From positions 5,594,501 through 5,658,500 of the forward strand of contig NZ_CP049910.1 in NCBI RefSeq assembly GCF_011305995.1: a stretch of 64,000 nucleotides of DNA, in the 5' to 3' direction. This stretch comes from Diaphorobacter sp. HDW4A. GTDB lineage: Bacteria > Pseudomonadota > Gammaproteobacteria > Burkholderiales > Burkholderiaceae_C. Below the pieces are notes generated by a model, which was given only the letters and a program-made list of their open reading frames with translations, was not told the origin of the DNA and searched no databases. Positions 36,001-44,798 of this stretch are shown here, piece by piece. A program made the position numbers and the translations under genes. Numbering within the stretch: position 1 is the stretch's first letter; every line of letters begins with the position of its first letter.

Positions 36001-39000
36001 GTTCAGCAACGGTGACTTGCGGCGGGTCATTGCGGCCGAGCACACCGGGTTGCTGGAGCGACCGATGCGAGAAGCTTTGGAGGGCCGCTTCAAGTCCAAG
36101 CAGCCCAAACCTTGGTTCGAAAACCTGCTCTCCGCCACGCCGACACTGGAGATGGGCGTGGACATTGGTGATTTGTCGTCGGTGCTGCTGTGCTCGGTGC
36201 CGCCCAACCAAGCCAGCTTTTTGCAGCGCGTTGGCCGCGCGGGGCGTCGTGACGGCAATGCCCTAGCCACCACGCTGGCCGACGGCAACAGCCCTCATGA
36301 CCTGTATTTTTTCGCTGAAACGCAAGAAATGCTGTCAGGTGAAGTGGCACCACCAGGCGTGTTCTTGCAGGCGGCCGAGGTGCTGCGCCGGCAACTGTTT
36401 GCGTTCTGCATGGACGATTGGGTGGCCAGCCTGAACAACATTACTGCGTTGCCAGACAAAACCTCGCAGGCGCTTGACGCGATGGACCAGGGAAAGCAGG
36501 AGCGTTTCCCGTACGTATTTAACAACTATGTGCTGGCGCATGAGGAGCGCTTGTTTCAAGGCTTTGTGCAACTGCTGGCAGGTGATATTGATGAGGTGGT
36601 CACGGCGCGGCTGTGGGACTTCATGCAGGGGCAAGGTGAATCGGACGGTTTGCGCACTCGTTTGCAAAAGGCCCTGGAAGAGTTGCAGGAAGAGCGGCGC
36701 ACCTACAAAAAGCGCAAGGATGAGCTCGACAAGGTGCGCGCCAAGGCCCAGCAGAAACCGCAAGACGATGCCACGCGCGCCGAAATCGACAACCTGCTGC
36801 GTGAGCGCGACAAGTTGCTGGAGTTGATTAAAGAAATCAACACGCGTGACCTGCTAAACACGCTGACTGATGCGAGTCTACTTCCCAACTACGCGTTCCC
36901 AGAAGCTGGTGTCGAGCTGAAGTCTGTCTTGTGGCGCAAGCGCGCTTCGGACGAGCCCGGCCAAGGCGCTTACGTCACGCTGACCACGCAGAAGTACGAA
37001 CGCCCGGCGCAGTCTGCGCTGTCGGAATTCGCACCTGAGAACCGCTTCTATGCCAATCAGCGGCGGGTGGAGGTGGACCAAATCAATATGAATTTGGCCA
37101 AAACGGAGGATTGGCGTTTCTGCCCGTCGTGCCATCACATGCGAAACCTGACAGTAGAGGCTGACACCTATGTAACGTGCCCTTCGTGCGGCGATGCAAT
37201 GTGGTCGGACGCGGCGCAACGCCGCACACTGCTGCGCTTCAAGCAAGCCATTGCCAACAGCAATGACATGGATGTGCGCATCGACGACAGCGCCGATGAC
37301 CGCGAGCCCAAGTTCTATGTGCGCCAGCTGATGGCCGATTTTTCCTCCGCTAACATACGCGAGGCATGGCAAATTGGCTCGGGCGCTCTGCCGTTTGGTT
37401 TTGAGTTCATCTCTCGGGTGACATTCCGGGACGTGAATTTTGGCGAGCTCGCCAAGCCGGGCGAACCTTTCAAGGTTGCTGACAAGGAGTCATCGCGCCC
37501 GGGGTTCAAGCTGTGCAAGCACTGCGGCAAGGTGCAAAAGCCCCCTCGACGCAACAGCGACCCTGGCGGACAAAGCCACAGCTTCGATTGTCCCAAGTAC
37601 GGTGATGACAGCCCTGGCAACCTGCTGGAGTGCCTGTACCTGTACCGTGAATTCGAATCGGAGGCGCTGCGGATTCTGGTGCCGTACACCAAGAACGGTG
37701 TGGATGAAAGCGTGGTTCAGTCCTTCATGGCTGCCGTGCAGTTGGGACTCAAGCGCCGCTTTGGCGGCAAGGTGGACCACCTGCGCATGGTGCTGCAGGA
37801 CGAACCGGGCAAGGACGGGGAGCCACGCCGTCACTACATCATGCTTTACGACTCTGTTCCTGGCGGCACAGGCTATTTGCACCAGCTCTTGGCCCATGAC
37901 GCAGGCACTCTGGCAGACGTGCTCAAGATGTCTTTGCAGGCCATCACCAGCTGCTCTTGCAACAACGACCCTGAAAAAGATGGGTGTTATCGCTGCCTGT
38001 ACCAGTACCGACTGGGGCGCAGCATGGAGCAGGTGTCCAGAGACAAGGCCAAGGCGGTGCTGGGCGAACTGGTGGGTGCGTTGGACCAGCTGGCGCGGGT
38101 CAAAACGATTTCCGAGATATTTATCAACCCGAATTTCGACTCTGTGCTGGAAGCTCGTTTTATCGAGTCGCTGAAACGCCTTGGTGGCGTTGGCTCCATT
38201 CCCATGGTCAAGCTGGTGCAGGACGTGGTGAACGGAAAGTCAGGCTTCGTGCTGGAAGTAGGGGGGCAACGCTATCGCGTGGAGCCACAGTGCGAGGTGG
38301 GCGATGAACAAGGAGTGGTGGCTGCCAGTAAGCCTGACTTTGTGATTTGGCCCTGGGCGACTGGCTCCAAACGTCGCCCTGTGGCAGTGTTTTGCGACGG
38401 CTGGACGTACCACAAAGACTGCCTGCGCGAGGATGCCGTAAAGCGCAGCGCACTGGTGGCCAGCGGCCGATTCTGGTGTTGGTCTGTCACGCACAACGAC
38501 GTGATGGACGCCCTTGCTGGAAAATTAGACACCGACCTGGAGTCGCCTTTGATGAGCATGTCCCGGCATAACGGGGCCAAGGCTCCCGCAGCGGTTCCGC
38601 GCGCGCAGGAAAAGGCTTTCACCCAGCATGCCGTAGCCAGCTTGTTGAATTGGCTTGCCACCCCGACGGATGGTCCGGCGGGTGACGCTGCGGTGGAGCA
38701 GTTGCAGCGCAATGCCTTATGGCTCGGCTTCTTGATGGTGCCACACAACGAACAGGAAAAATCCACTTGTGAGCATCAGCTCGGGCATTGGTTTCACCGA
38801 TTGCCTGCGCATGTCAAAGAGCCTGGCAAGAATTTTGCGCTCAGCCTCTCCAAAGTATCAGGGGCATGTCAGCACGTTGGCTGGTGGCCTTTGGTTGCTG
38901 CCAAGGGGCTTCCGGAGCACGTGGACTGGATGGCGCCTGGCGTTCTGGTGCTTGACGAGGCAAAGGTTGAAGATGACGCTGCGCTTCACCTGGCTTGGCG

Positions 39001-39472
39001 CCAATGGCTGCAACTGTTCAACACGACCCAGTCGCTGCCAGGGATGTGGCTTGTCACCGCCGGCGGGCTGAACCAGAACGATTACGACGGCATTCACCCC
39101 TTGTCAACAACCGCAGTTGCACAGCCAGCGGAGCAGGCATCTTTGAACGGTGTCTGGATGGAGGTGTTTGAAGCGCTTTTGGCCCCCCTCAAGTCAGGTA
39201 TGGTTCGGTTGGCGCAGGCCGGGGCGGTCGTGCCAGAAATCGGCCCAGAACTGGCGGACGACAAGGGACGTGTCGTGGCGGACGCAGAGTTGATTTGGGC
39301 AGCCGCCCATGTGGCGGTGCTTCGGTCGGACCAAGCGGATATGGAGCAGGAGTGGACCACGCACGGGTGGACGGTGCTGTGTCTGAATGAGGACCTCACG
39401 CAGTGTCGGGCGCAGCCTTGGGAGAAGGCGGTTGCGACGGCGTTGGGTCTGACCATCGAAAACCAGGAGTAG
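33074..39472 (+). CDS. DEAD/DEAH helicase with DUF1998 and C-terminal nuclease-like domain (DruE-like)
   Basis: A 2132-aa protein. The N-terminal RecA domain has Walker A TGTGSGKTECF (near residue 98), IYPMNALATDQARR and DELHTFDG (near 232). Scattered zinc pairs follow (CRQC, CVACG, CLACGHH, CPACG near 475-600). The C-terminal RecA domain has LSATPTLEMGVDIGDLSSVL and FLQRVGRAGRRDG (near 1020-1060). More CxxC pairs at about 1355-1375 precede a DUF1998/MZB region ending SCSCNNDPEKDGCYRCLYQ. Near 1754, KPDFVIWP then VAVFCDGWTYHKD resembles a Vsr/PD-(D/E)XK-type nuclease. Size and domains match Druantia DruE and related defence helicases. It lies 14 bp after the Ham1-like gene. Confidence 0.8.
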   Translation: MLPSLLANDIQTALKQFLVSAFEPADAFNHGLMSRFVNDEEAWLKGPYVQVGLPFEAGKSGNAFFDTFETTYPGFSHQEHAWERLSSHRQSLSTLVATGTGSGKTECFLYPVLDHCARARAAGESGVKALVIYPMNALATDQARRIAELVASTPQFAGLRVGLYVGGNAGAPGEGMVMTQGAVITDRDTLRKHPPDILLTNYKMLDYLMLRPKDRQLWAANQPTTLRYVVVDELHTFDGAQGTDLALLLRRLRARLKTPQGHLICAGTSATLGNAADTAPLREYARQIFGVPFGEEAVVTESRQSVGRFLEDATVDYMFLFRVEHAPLLGPAQYSTPQAAVQAWFSLFFPDEPAPEDVSKPEWRRGLGQLLKRHQLFVNLLKLAKGGVVSYPELTEAFARNMPAASSAQVTQVLDALLVLVAWALRDGTLPLVTLRLQLWVRELRRMVGKLSVNPQDVKLRSERDLPMARDGVYLPMVQCRQCRTTGWLSRLVQGTSKLSTQLDEVYNTWFSRRPEAARLYASESMSRSHVDGVTERVCVACGTVQQSNEECLACGHHELLSVFRITAQRTQVVGTAQYTRHDTTCPACGERDELLLLGARSATLGSQVVESSWASVFNDDKKLIAFSDSVQDAAHRAGFFGARTYLNNVRTALAHVMDEVSPTRLNWATFLEKMEQQFDQPGSVLHMSRESLVSEFVAPNMMWHRDWSVELQEKQHLPSESRMPLKVKKRLLWQAYSEMTYLSHRGRTLERTGKATLSVPWEVVEAVAADLLPRYREQFGTHGLELSTVTQWLWGTLAHMRRRGGVMHPELGAYAGDGRVYALVKIGSSAEWMPKMGEHTPRPVLLTTGIQPGFDKLTGSKRATWYDRWAAAVLGDQTMLAKGLAADMYREALQAFKEAGIVELTVHHQGDTWAIKPEALELDTEVAFVATAGSKRRLAVPRKDAEHLLGMACIDAPESRYEALVMQSDDWWARRFSNGDLRRVIAAEHTGLLERPMREALEGRFKSKQPKPWFENLLSATPTLEMGVDIGDLSSVLLCSVPPNQASFLQRVGRAGRRDGNALATTLADGNSPHDLYFFAETQEMLSGEVAPPGVFLQAAEVLRRQLFAFCMDDWVASLNNITALPDKTSQALDAMDQGKQERFPYVFNNYVLAHEERLFQGFVQLLAGDIDEVVTARLWDFMQGQGESDGLRTRLQKALEELQEERRTYKKRKDELDKVRAKAQQKPQDDATRAEIDNLLRERDKLLELIKEINTRDLLNTLTDASLLPNYAFPEAGVELKSVLWRKRASDEPGQGAYVTLTTQKYERPAQSALSEFAPENRFYANQRRVEVDQINMNLAKTEDWRFCPSCHHMRNLTVEADTYVTCPSCGDAMWSDAAQRRTLLRFKQAIANSNDMDVRIDDSADDREPKFYVRQLMADFSSANIREAWQIGSGALPFGFEFISRVTFRDVNFGELAKPGEPFKVADKESSRPGFKLCKHCGKVQKPPRRNSDPGGQSHSFDCPKYGDDSPGNLLECLYLYREFESEALRILVPYTKNGVDESVVQSFMAAVQLGLKRRFGGKVDHLRMVLQDEPGKDGEPRRHYIMLYDSVPGGTGYLHQLLAHDAGTLADVLKMSLQAITSCSCNNDPEKDGCYRCLYQYRLGRSMEQVSRDKAKAVLGELVGALDQLARVKTISEIFINPNFDSVLEARFIESLKRLGGVGSIPMVKLVQDVVNGKSGFVLEVGGQRYRVEPQCEVGDEQGVVAASKPDFVIWPWATGSKRRPVAVFCDGWTYHKDCLREDAVKRSALVASGRFWCWSVTHNDVMDALAGKLDTDLESPLMSMSRHNGAKAPAAVPRAQEKAFTQHAVASLLNWLATPTDGPAGDAAVEQLQRNALWLGFLMVPHNEQEKSTCEHQLGHWFHRLPAHVKEPGKNFALSLSKVSGACQHVGWWPLVAAKGLPEHVDWMAPGVLVLDEAKVEDDAALHLAWRQWLQLFNTTQSLPGMWLVTAGGLNQNDYDGIHPLSTTAVAQPAEQASLNGVWMEVFEALLAPLKSGMVRLAQAGAVVPEIGPELADDKGRVVADAELIWAAAHVAVLRSDQADMEQEWTTHGWTVLCLNEDLTQCRAQPWEKAVATALGLTIENQE

Positions 39473-39476
39473 AACT

Positions 39477-41594
39477 TTGAGCTTTAAACCCAAGGTTGCG
39501 TTGAGCAACGATTTTCTGCTTCAGCTGGCCAAGTTGCCCGCCAAAGTCCACACCAAGGTGATGAAGTGGGCCATCCAATTCCAGGCCGACCCGAAGAGCC
39601 CGGGCATCAATTACGAGAACATCAATGGTGCACGGGACCAGAACCTCAAGTCAGTGCGACTAGATGGGGATTGGCGTGGCATTGTGTTCAAGCCTTCCAC
39701 AGGTGACGTGTACGTGCTGCTGTATGTGGACCACCACGACGATGCCTATCGCTGGGCTGAAAACCGAAAACTGACCATCAATCCAGTCACCGGTGCGATG
39801 CAGATGCTGACATTCGAGAGCGTCACGGAGCAGATGCCTTATGAAGCACCCCGCGCCAACGCTGAGGCAGCGGGAGGTGCCTTGGAGGCGCCCGCTATTG
39901 CGGCGGCACCAGCACTCTTTGCAGACCTTGAAGACCGAGAGTTGATGAGTCTCGGTGTGCCGCAAGAGTTGCTCACCTTTGTTCGGGGCATCGCCAGCGA
40001 AGACGAGCTAGATATTAAGCAGGCCCAGCTCCCGCTGGAGGCCTACGAAGGCTTGTTCCTTGTTGCGGCAGGCGACACGGTCAGCCAGGTGCTCAACGCC
40101 CGCGAGACGCGGGTGGACACGGTCATCGATACCCAAGACTTCGCTGCAGCGCTGGCGACGCCAGAGTCGCAGTCTCGGTTTGTCGTGGTCAGCGACGACG
40201 AGTCCATGACCGCTATCCTGAATGCGCCACTTGCGCAATGGCGGGTGTTTCTGCATCCCACACAAAAAAGGCTCACCGTCGGAGACCGCAGCGGCCCCGT
40301 GCGAGTATTGGGCGGCGCGGGGACTGGCAAGACCGTCTTGGCAATGCACCGCGCAAAGTGGTTGGCGGAGAACCGGACCGAGGCGAACCAGAAAGTGTTC
40401 GTTACCACTTTCACCAAGAATTTGGCCGCCGATATCGAGCAGAACCTGCGTACGCTCTGCAGCGGCGAGACGGTCGCCAAACTGGAGGTCAAAAACCTTG
40501 ACGCTTGGGTGAATGCCTTTATGCGCAGCCGCAAGCTGGAACATCGAATCGTGTATGACCGCAGGCAGGATGCTGCCTACCAGGCATGGCAAGCAGCGTT
40601 GGCCGTCAAGGACTCATCCCTCGACCTGCCGGACAACTTCTACGAAAACGAGCTGGAGCAGGTGGTACTTGCGCAAGGTATCACTACGCTGGACCAGTAC
40701 CGTATGGCCCGGCGAACGGGGCGGGGTGTGATTCTGAGCCGTGCCAAACGCGATGCTGTGTGGCCGGTTTTTGAGGAGTATCGTGGGCAGCTGGCATCAC
40801 GTAAGCTCAAGGAGGTGGATGACGCCTTTCGCGAGGTGGCCGATGTGCTGAGCGCTGAAGCGGCAACTGGAAAACTGCCCTACAGCGCCATCGTTGCGGA
40901 TGAAACCCAGGATTTGGGGCCACAGGCGCTGCGTTTGCTCCGTGCGCTGGTGCCTGCAGGCACGAACGACCTCTTTTTTGTCGGCGATGGACACCAGCGT
41001 ATCTATAGCCGCAACAAGGCAGCGATGAGTCGATGTGGCATCGACATCCGTGGACGTGCCAAAAAGCTTTACCTCAACTACCGAACCACCGACGAAATTC
41101 GCCGGCAGGCTGTGGCATTGTTGGAAGGATGCGAAATTGATGACCTCGATGACGGCCACGACGAGACGAAGCGGTACAAATCCTTGTCCCACGGCCCCGC
41201 GCCCACTATCTTAAGCGTTGATAGCATTGAGACTGCCGCCAAGCACACCATTGAATTTGTGCAGCAATGGACCGCTGCGCATGATGATGGCGTTCCACTG
41301 TCGTTCTGCGTCATTGCTTCCAGTGAAAAAACAAGGGATGCAATGGCCAGCTTATTGCAGAAGGCAGGCTTGCGTTGTATTGCCATCACAGCGCAAAGCA
41401 ATCATGCTGATTCACGGGATGTGGTTCACTTGGCTACCATGCATCGGGCAAAAGGGCTGGAGTTCGATTGTGTGATTGTGCTTGCACCAAAAAACTATTT
41501 GGGAGAACCTGCTGAATCTGACGCCCAGCGAAAATTGCTATACGTTGCGCTGACGCGTGCCAAGCGCGGAGCAATGCTTTTGAAGACGCTGTAG
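39477..41594 (+). CDS. RelE-like domain fused to UvrD-type helicase
   Basis: This 705-aa protein starts 4 bp after the large helicase. Residues 1-100 (FLLQLAKLPAKVHTKVMKWA, LKSVRLDGDWRGIVF, VYVLLYVDHHDDAYRWAENR) read as a RelE/ParE-type toxin fold. A linker follows, then a superfamily 1 helicase: Walker A GGAGTGKTVLA (near 280), FTKNLAADI, VADETQDLGPQALRLL (near 475), FVGDGHQRIY, LNYRTTDEIRR, and the C-terminal MHRAKGLEFDCVIVL and LLYVALTRAKRG. Such fusions are found in defence neighbourhoods. The RelE-like part could be an RNA or protein interaction module or a toxin. It is the last gene of the operon. Confidence 0.8.
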   Translation: MSFKPKVALSNDFLLQLAKLPAKVHTKVMKWAIQFQADPKSPGINYENINGARDQNLKSVRLDGDWRGIVFKPSTGDVYVLLYVDHHDDAYRWAENRKLTINPVTGAMQMLTFESVTEQMPYEAPRANAEAAGGALEAPAIAAAPALFADLEDRELMSLGVPQELLTFVRGIASEDELDIKQAQLPLEAYEGLFLVAAGDTVSQVLNARETRVDTVIDTQDFAAALATPESQSRFVVVSDDESMTAILNAPLAQWRVFLHPTQKRLTVGDRSGPVRVLGGAGTGKTVLAMHRAKWLAENRTEANQKVFVTTFTKNLAADIEQNLRTLCSGETVAKLEVKNLDAWVNAFMRSRKLEHRIVYDRRQDAAYQAWQAALAVKDSSLDLPDNFYENELEQVVLAQGITTLDQYRMARRTGRGVILSRAKRDAVWPVFEEYRGQLASRKLKEVDDAFREVADVLSAEAATGKLPYSAIVADETQDLGPQALRLLRALVPAGTNDLFFVGDGHQRIYSRNKAAMSRCGIDIRGRAKKLYLNYRTTDEIRRQAVALLEGCEIDDLDDGHDETKRYKSLSHGPAPTILSVDSIETAAKHTIEFVQQWTAAHDDGVPLSFCVIASSEKTRDAMASLLQKAGLRCIAITAQSNHADSRDVVHLATMHRAKGLEFDCVIVLAPKNYLGEPAESDAQRKLLYVALTRAKRGAMLLKTL

Positions 41595-41765
41595 CGCATT
41601 CCAAAATTTAATAGCACCGGGAATGATGGAAGCTAGTTGGGGACTTACCGCATAAATCGCATTGCAGCAACCAGTAGGTACGGGTAGTGAGTCACCCTGC
41701 CGCGAAGTTGTTGTGATGCAGCGAATTATGGATGTGAAGGGGAGATGTAATTTGCGGACGTCGGC

Positions 41766-42158
41766 TCAACTGAGCACAGGAATTGACCCCGCGCCCGCAC
41801 ACCTTATGGCTTCACCTTGCCCCCAAAAGCATCCATAAGGGTCGGCTTCAACGGCATCACAAAAACCCTGGATAGATTTAACGGCAGCAACAGGTTCATA
41901 GCCATGCCACTTTATGTCAGCTCGCTCCCAATAAATCTTTCGGATTATCTTTGTATGGACCCAAGTTGCTTTGGCAAAGCTGCGTTCGTGCTGTCGCCCG
42001 TCCTTGAGGCGGCGCACCTCTAGTAGGTATACGGACTGGCCTTCAAGTGTCCACGGTAAATCAAGTTGGTCGCGCACGTGCATTGGTGGGCGCTTGCGGT
42101 TTAAAAATTCGCACATGACTTTTGCCGTGCGACGTACCTCGAGCTCCGTTAGTGCCAT
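41766..42158 (-). CDS. DUF3024 domain-containing protein
   Basis: This 130-aa protein has KATWVHTKIIRKIYWERADIKWHGYEP and VEADPYGCFWGQG, the DUF3024 signature of a short alpha/beta protein of unknown function common in proteobacteria and mobile elements. It is oppositely oriented to the helicase operon and separated by 171 bp with no visible gene. Promoter not identified. The region to the recombinase genes (42159-42366) shows no gene. Confidence 0.7.
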   Translation of the reverse strand: MALTELEVRRTAKVMCEFLNRKRPPMHVRDQLDLPWTLEGQSVYLLEVRRLKDGRQHERSFAKATWVHTKIIRKIYWERADIKWHGYEPVAAVKSIQGFCDAVEADPYGCFWGQGEAIRCAGAGSIPVLS

Positions 42159-42366
42159 CGCTGCTTTTCGCTAAGGAACGTTCGAAATTGAACCGACGTC
42201 CGCAAAGGCGGACACGGTCAGCGCAGTTGGATTCGCAAAGAGCCAAGAATTTTTCGCAGGAGTCCGAATAGGCAATAAGCGTGCAAGCTATACGAAATCT
42301 TGAGGGTTGAGCGGGAACGACCGTCTGTAATCATCTAAGTCAATGAAGAACTCAATCATGCCTGCT

Positions 42367-42801
42367 TCATGCCACTCCTTTTGAGCGGTCACGGTCAGGT
42401 TTGGGAAGTGGTGCATTCAACATATCCATGGTGACGCCTTTCCGCTCCGCATTGTGTGCCCATGTTACGAATTGCTCGAGAAGACGGGCATTCTCAACTT
42501 CTAGCCGCCCCGCCTTTGCCTTTAAGCGCTCAGTTTGTTCAAGGGCAGCACGCAATCGAGCATCTGCTGGAACTCCGCGCGATTTGGGTAAGGTACCACT
42601 TAACGAGTTTTTTCGATTGGAAAAGGCGAGGGCTACCTGCTCGTAGCTACTCAACGTGAAGCGAGAGTACCGTGAGCCCCACTGCTCTTCAAGCTTGTCC
42701 AGCAGCAACTCCCAAGTAAGCTTGCCGCGCCAAGTATCGAGAGTGTCGAGTGCGGCCTCAATCTGCTGTGGCGTCAAGTCTGGTGCGCGATTCTTCTTCA
42801 T
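42367..42801 (-). CDS. Small coiled-coil recombinase accessory protein (TnpC/Srap-like)
   Basis: This 144-aa protein has an N-terminal helical domain (DLTPQQIEAALDTLDTWRGKLTW and RYSRFTLSSYEQVALAFSNRK) and a coiled coil LRAALEQTERLKAKAGRLEVEN. It starts in a 4-bp overlap with the 666-aa recombinase stop. Position, length and coiled coil fit TnpC of Tn554 (about 125 aa) or the auxiliary protein of strand-biased circularizing elements. It is thought to help orient or direct recombination; it is not catalytic. Confidence 0.65.
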   Translation of the reverse strand: MKKNRAPDLTPQQIEAALDTLDTWRGKLTWELLLDKLEEQWGSRYSRFTLSSYEQVALAFSNRKNSLSGTLPKSRGVPADARLRAALEQTERLKAKAGRLEVENARLLEQFVTWAHNAERKGVTMDMLNAPLPKPDRDRSKGVA

Positions 42802-44798
42802 AGCAATATCATTTGTTTTTTGACGCTTTGGATGGTCTTCACTTTTTCATTGGTAATAAGAGGGGCGTTCTTTATATCTAACCGAACCCGAGCACCCAAA
42901 GGTACTTCCGGATTTTCCAAGATAGAAAGCATTGAGTTGACCCGCTCAAGCGTTACATTCAGGTCTTTTACCCAGTTATCGGCTCCGTACTCTTCGTCAT
43001 CCATGGCCGCCCTCGCTTGCCTCATAAAATATTCCGTTTCTTTCTTAAGCAGTCGCAGGTTTTCCTCTTTTTCCTTTTCACCCTTAACACACTCTTGTTC
43101 TTCGCAATTTATGCAATCACGGTACATCTGGCAAGGTGCGCTCGCGAAATCGTGCAGGCACCATCCATATTCCGTTGTGTGTCCAGCCGTGAGACCAAGA
43201 GTTTTAAACTCGCTTCGAAGAAACAGTGTTTTGACTGCGGTGTTTACAGGCTCTAACTCGGAAGTAAATCCCGCTGCCAGTGCAGCACTGATGGGCGCTT
43301 GGACTTCTGCAGACGTCATATGGTCGTAGCTGCAATTTTGTTTGATATCCTTGCGTCCGGAGAAAATGGCAATTTCGACACTGCTCATTCCACCCATCTG
43401 CGAAAGGGTGTTTAAGTAGTGACGAAAGCTATGACTGCTAATGGCGATTGGTGTGCCATCATCTTCGGTATATTTAAAATCCTCAAAGATGGAGGGCACA
43501 TCTCCAGGGGAGTAACGACTGGCTATAGCCGTATAGTCAATGCAACTAAACATACAGAGGTAGGTAGCCCGTTTCTGGTGAAGTTCATTAGTTCGCATAA
43601 CTGCCATTGCATCCATACAGAGGCGCTTCTCGTCACCCAACATGTACGGAAATGTGGCTGGCAAAATATTTAGAACGGCTTGCTCCACATCTTCAAAGAG
43701 ATATCCGATACTCCGGCCTGCCAACTGTTGCTTCTTGAGCTTATGGCCTTTCGCCCACGCGTTTGCCGCGTGCTTACTGCTTGCATCACCCCAAAGTATT
43801 AATGCGACCTCACTGAGGTTCAACACTCGCTGGTCTCGCAAATGCTCGGCGCCCTCATGAAGAAACAAATGGGTTCTGTTGGCCGTATACCACGCCACCA
43901 ACTTATGCGCAGGGTCGGTTACCTTAGTCAGATTCGCGATTGCATTCCTCGCGATATCTGCCATGTCTGAGGGCAACCATTTAGTGGTGTTCTCGAATCC
44001 CTTTGAACCTGACCAACGGAGTCCCAGTTTGCCTCGAAACTCCCCGTCTCCCTCGACCAAACAATTCCGCTTCAAGCGGAGAACCTCGTTGATACGCTCG
44101 GGCGCGCACAGCATCAAGGCACTGAAGCTGGACCTGAGAACATGAGGGGCCTCAACGGCTTGGTGAAAGATGCCAGCTAACGCGCGCAACGCGGCAGCAG
44201 ACGGTAGTTTTTCTTGCCTGGCCTTAAGTGCCTCCTGAGATATACGGCTTCCCACCTCCTTGGGTTTCTTCATCCCGTGCGTCCAGCGCTGACGAAGAGA
44301 GATGAAAAGCTTGGAATCCATGAGCTCGGCAATGGACTCAAGTTGGCCTGCAACCCGGTATGCCACGGATTCGGAGGCATGTTTCTTGGCAAGTTCTACA
44401 GCTGTATCTAGTACAACACTGTCTACTGCGGTTGGACGCGAGCCCTTAGACTCCAAGCGTAATGCAGCCTCAAGAAATCGAAGTGCAGCAATCCTCGGAG
44501 CTTGGCTTTCAACCCGCGCCTTGTCTTGCATGTAAACGATTGTGGCCTTGGCAAAGTCCAGAAATGGTGGCGGAAAAGCCGGCTCAACATCTCTCGATTT
44601 GCTGGCCTCTAGAGTGCTAAAAATGACCCGATGGACTTTGTTTTGCCCGACGAAGTAGCCGATGTTCCAGACATCCTTGTCGAACTGCTGATGCGCATTC
44701 AGTACGTGAGACTGTCGACACAGGTTAATGAATGTATCTAGGTTGGACTGCGGCTCCAGCTCGGCTTTTGGCGTAAAAAGAAGAACGGGTGCACTCAT
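42798..44798 (-). CDS. Large tyrosine recombinase (TnpB/IntB-like)
   Basis: This 666-aa protein has a catalytic domain in the middle: Arg in CAPERINEVLRLKRN, HSFRHYLNTLSQ (HxxR) and FSGRKDIKQNCSYDHM with the probable nucleophile Tyr. The usual GH before it is GR. After the catalytic part is a Cys-rich tail (CLHDFASAPCQMYRDCINCEEQEC), a zinc-binding-like region as in Tn554 TnpB. The start overlaps the 475-aa gene's stop by 4 bp. It acts with the two other recombinases in the module. Confidence 0.85.
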   Translation of the reverse strand: MSAPVLLFTPKAELEPQSNLDTFINLCRQSHVLNAHQQFDKDVWNIGYFVGQNKVHRVIFSTLEASKSRDVEPAFPPPFLDFAKATIVYMQDKARVESQAPRIAALRFLEAALRLESKGSRPTAVDSVVLDTAVELAKKHASESVAYRVAGQLESIAELMDSKLFISLRQRWTHGMKKPKEVGSRISQEALKARQEKLPSAAALRALAGIFHQAVEAPHVLRSSFSALMLCAPERINEVLRLKRNCLVEGDGEFRGKLGLRWSGSKGFENTTKWLPSDMADIARNAIANLTKVTDPAHKLVAWYTANRTHLFLHEGAEHLRDQRVLNLSEVALILWGDASSKHAANAWAKGHKLKKQQLAGRSIGYLFEDVEQAVLNILPATFPYMLGDEKRLCMDAMAVMRTNELHQKRATYLCMFSCIDYTAIASRYSPGDVPSIFEDFKYTEDDGTPIAISSHSFRHYLNTLSQMGGMSSVEIAIFSGRKDIKQNCSYDHMTSAEVQAPISAALAAGFTSELEPVNTAVKTLFLRSEFKTLGLTAGHTTEYGWCLHDFASAPCQMYRDCINCEEQECVKGEKEKEENLRLLKKETEYFMRQARAAMDDEEYGADNWVKDLNVTLERVNSMLSILENPEVPLGARVRLDIKNAPLITNEKVKTIQSVKKQMILL

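Noticed and set aside
18629..41594. Calling the operon a complete DISARM or Druantia system
   Set aside because: Only single components look like DrmMI or DruE; drmA, drmB, drmC and the other Druantia genes are not present.
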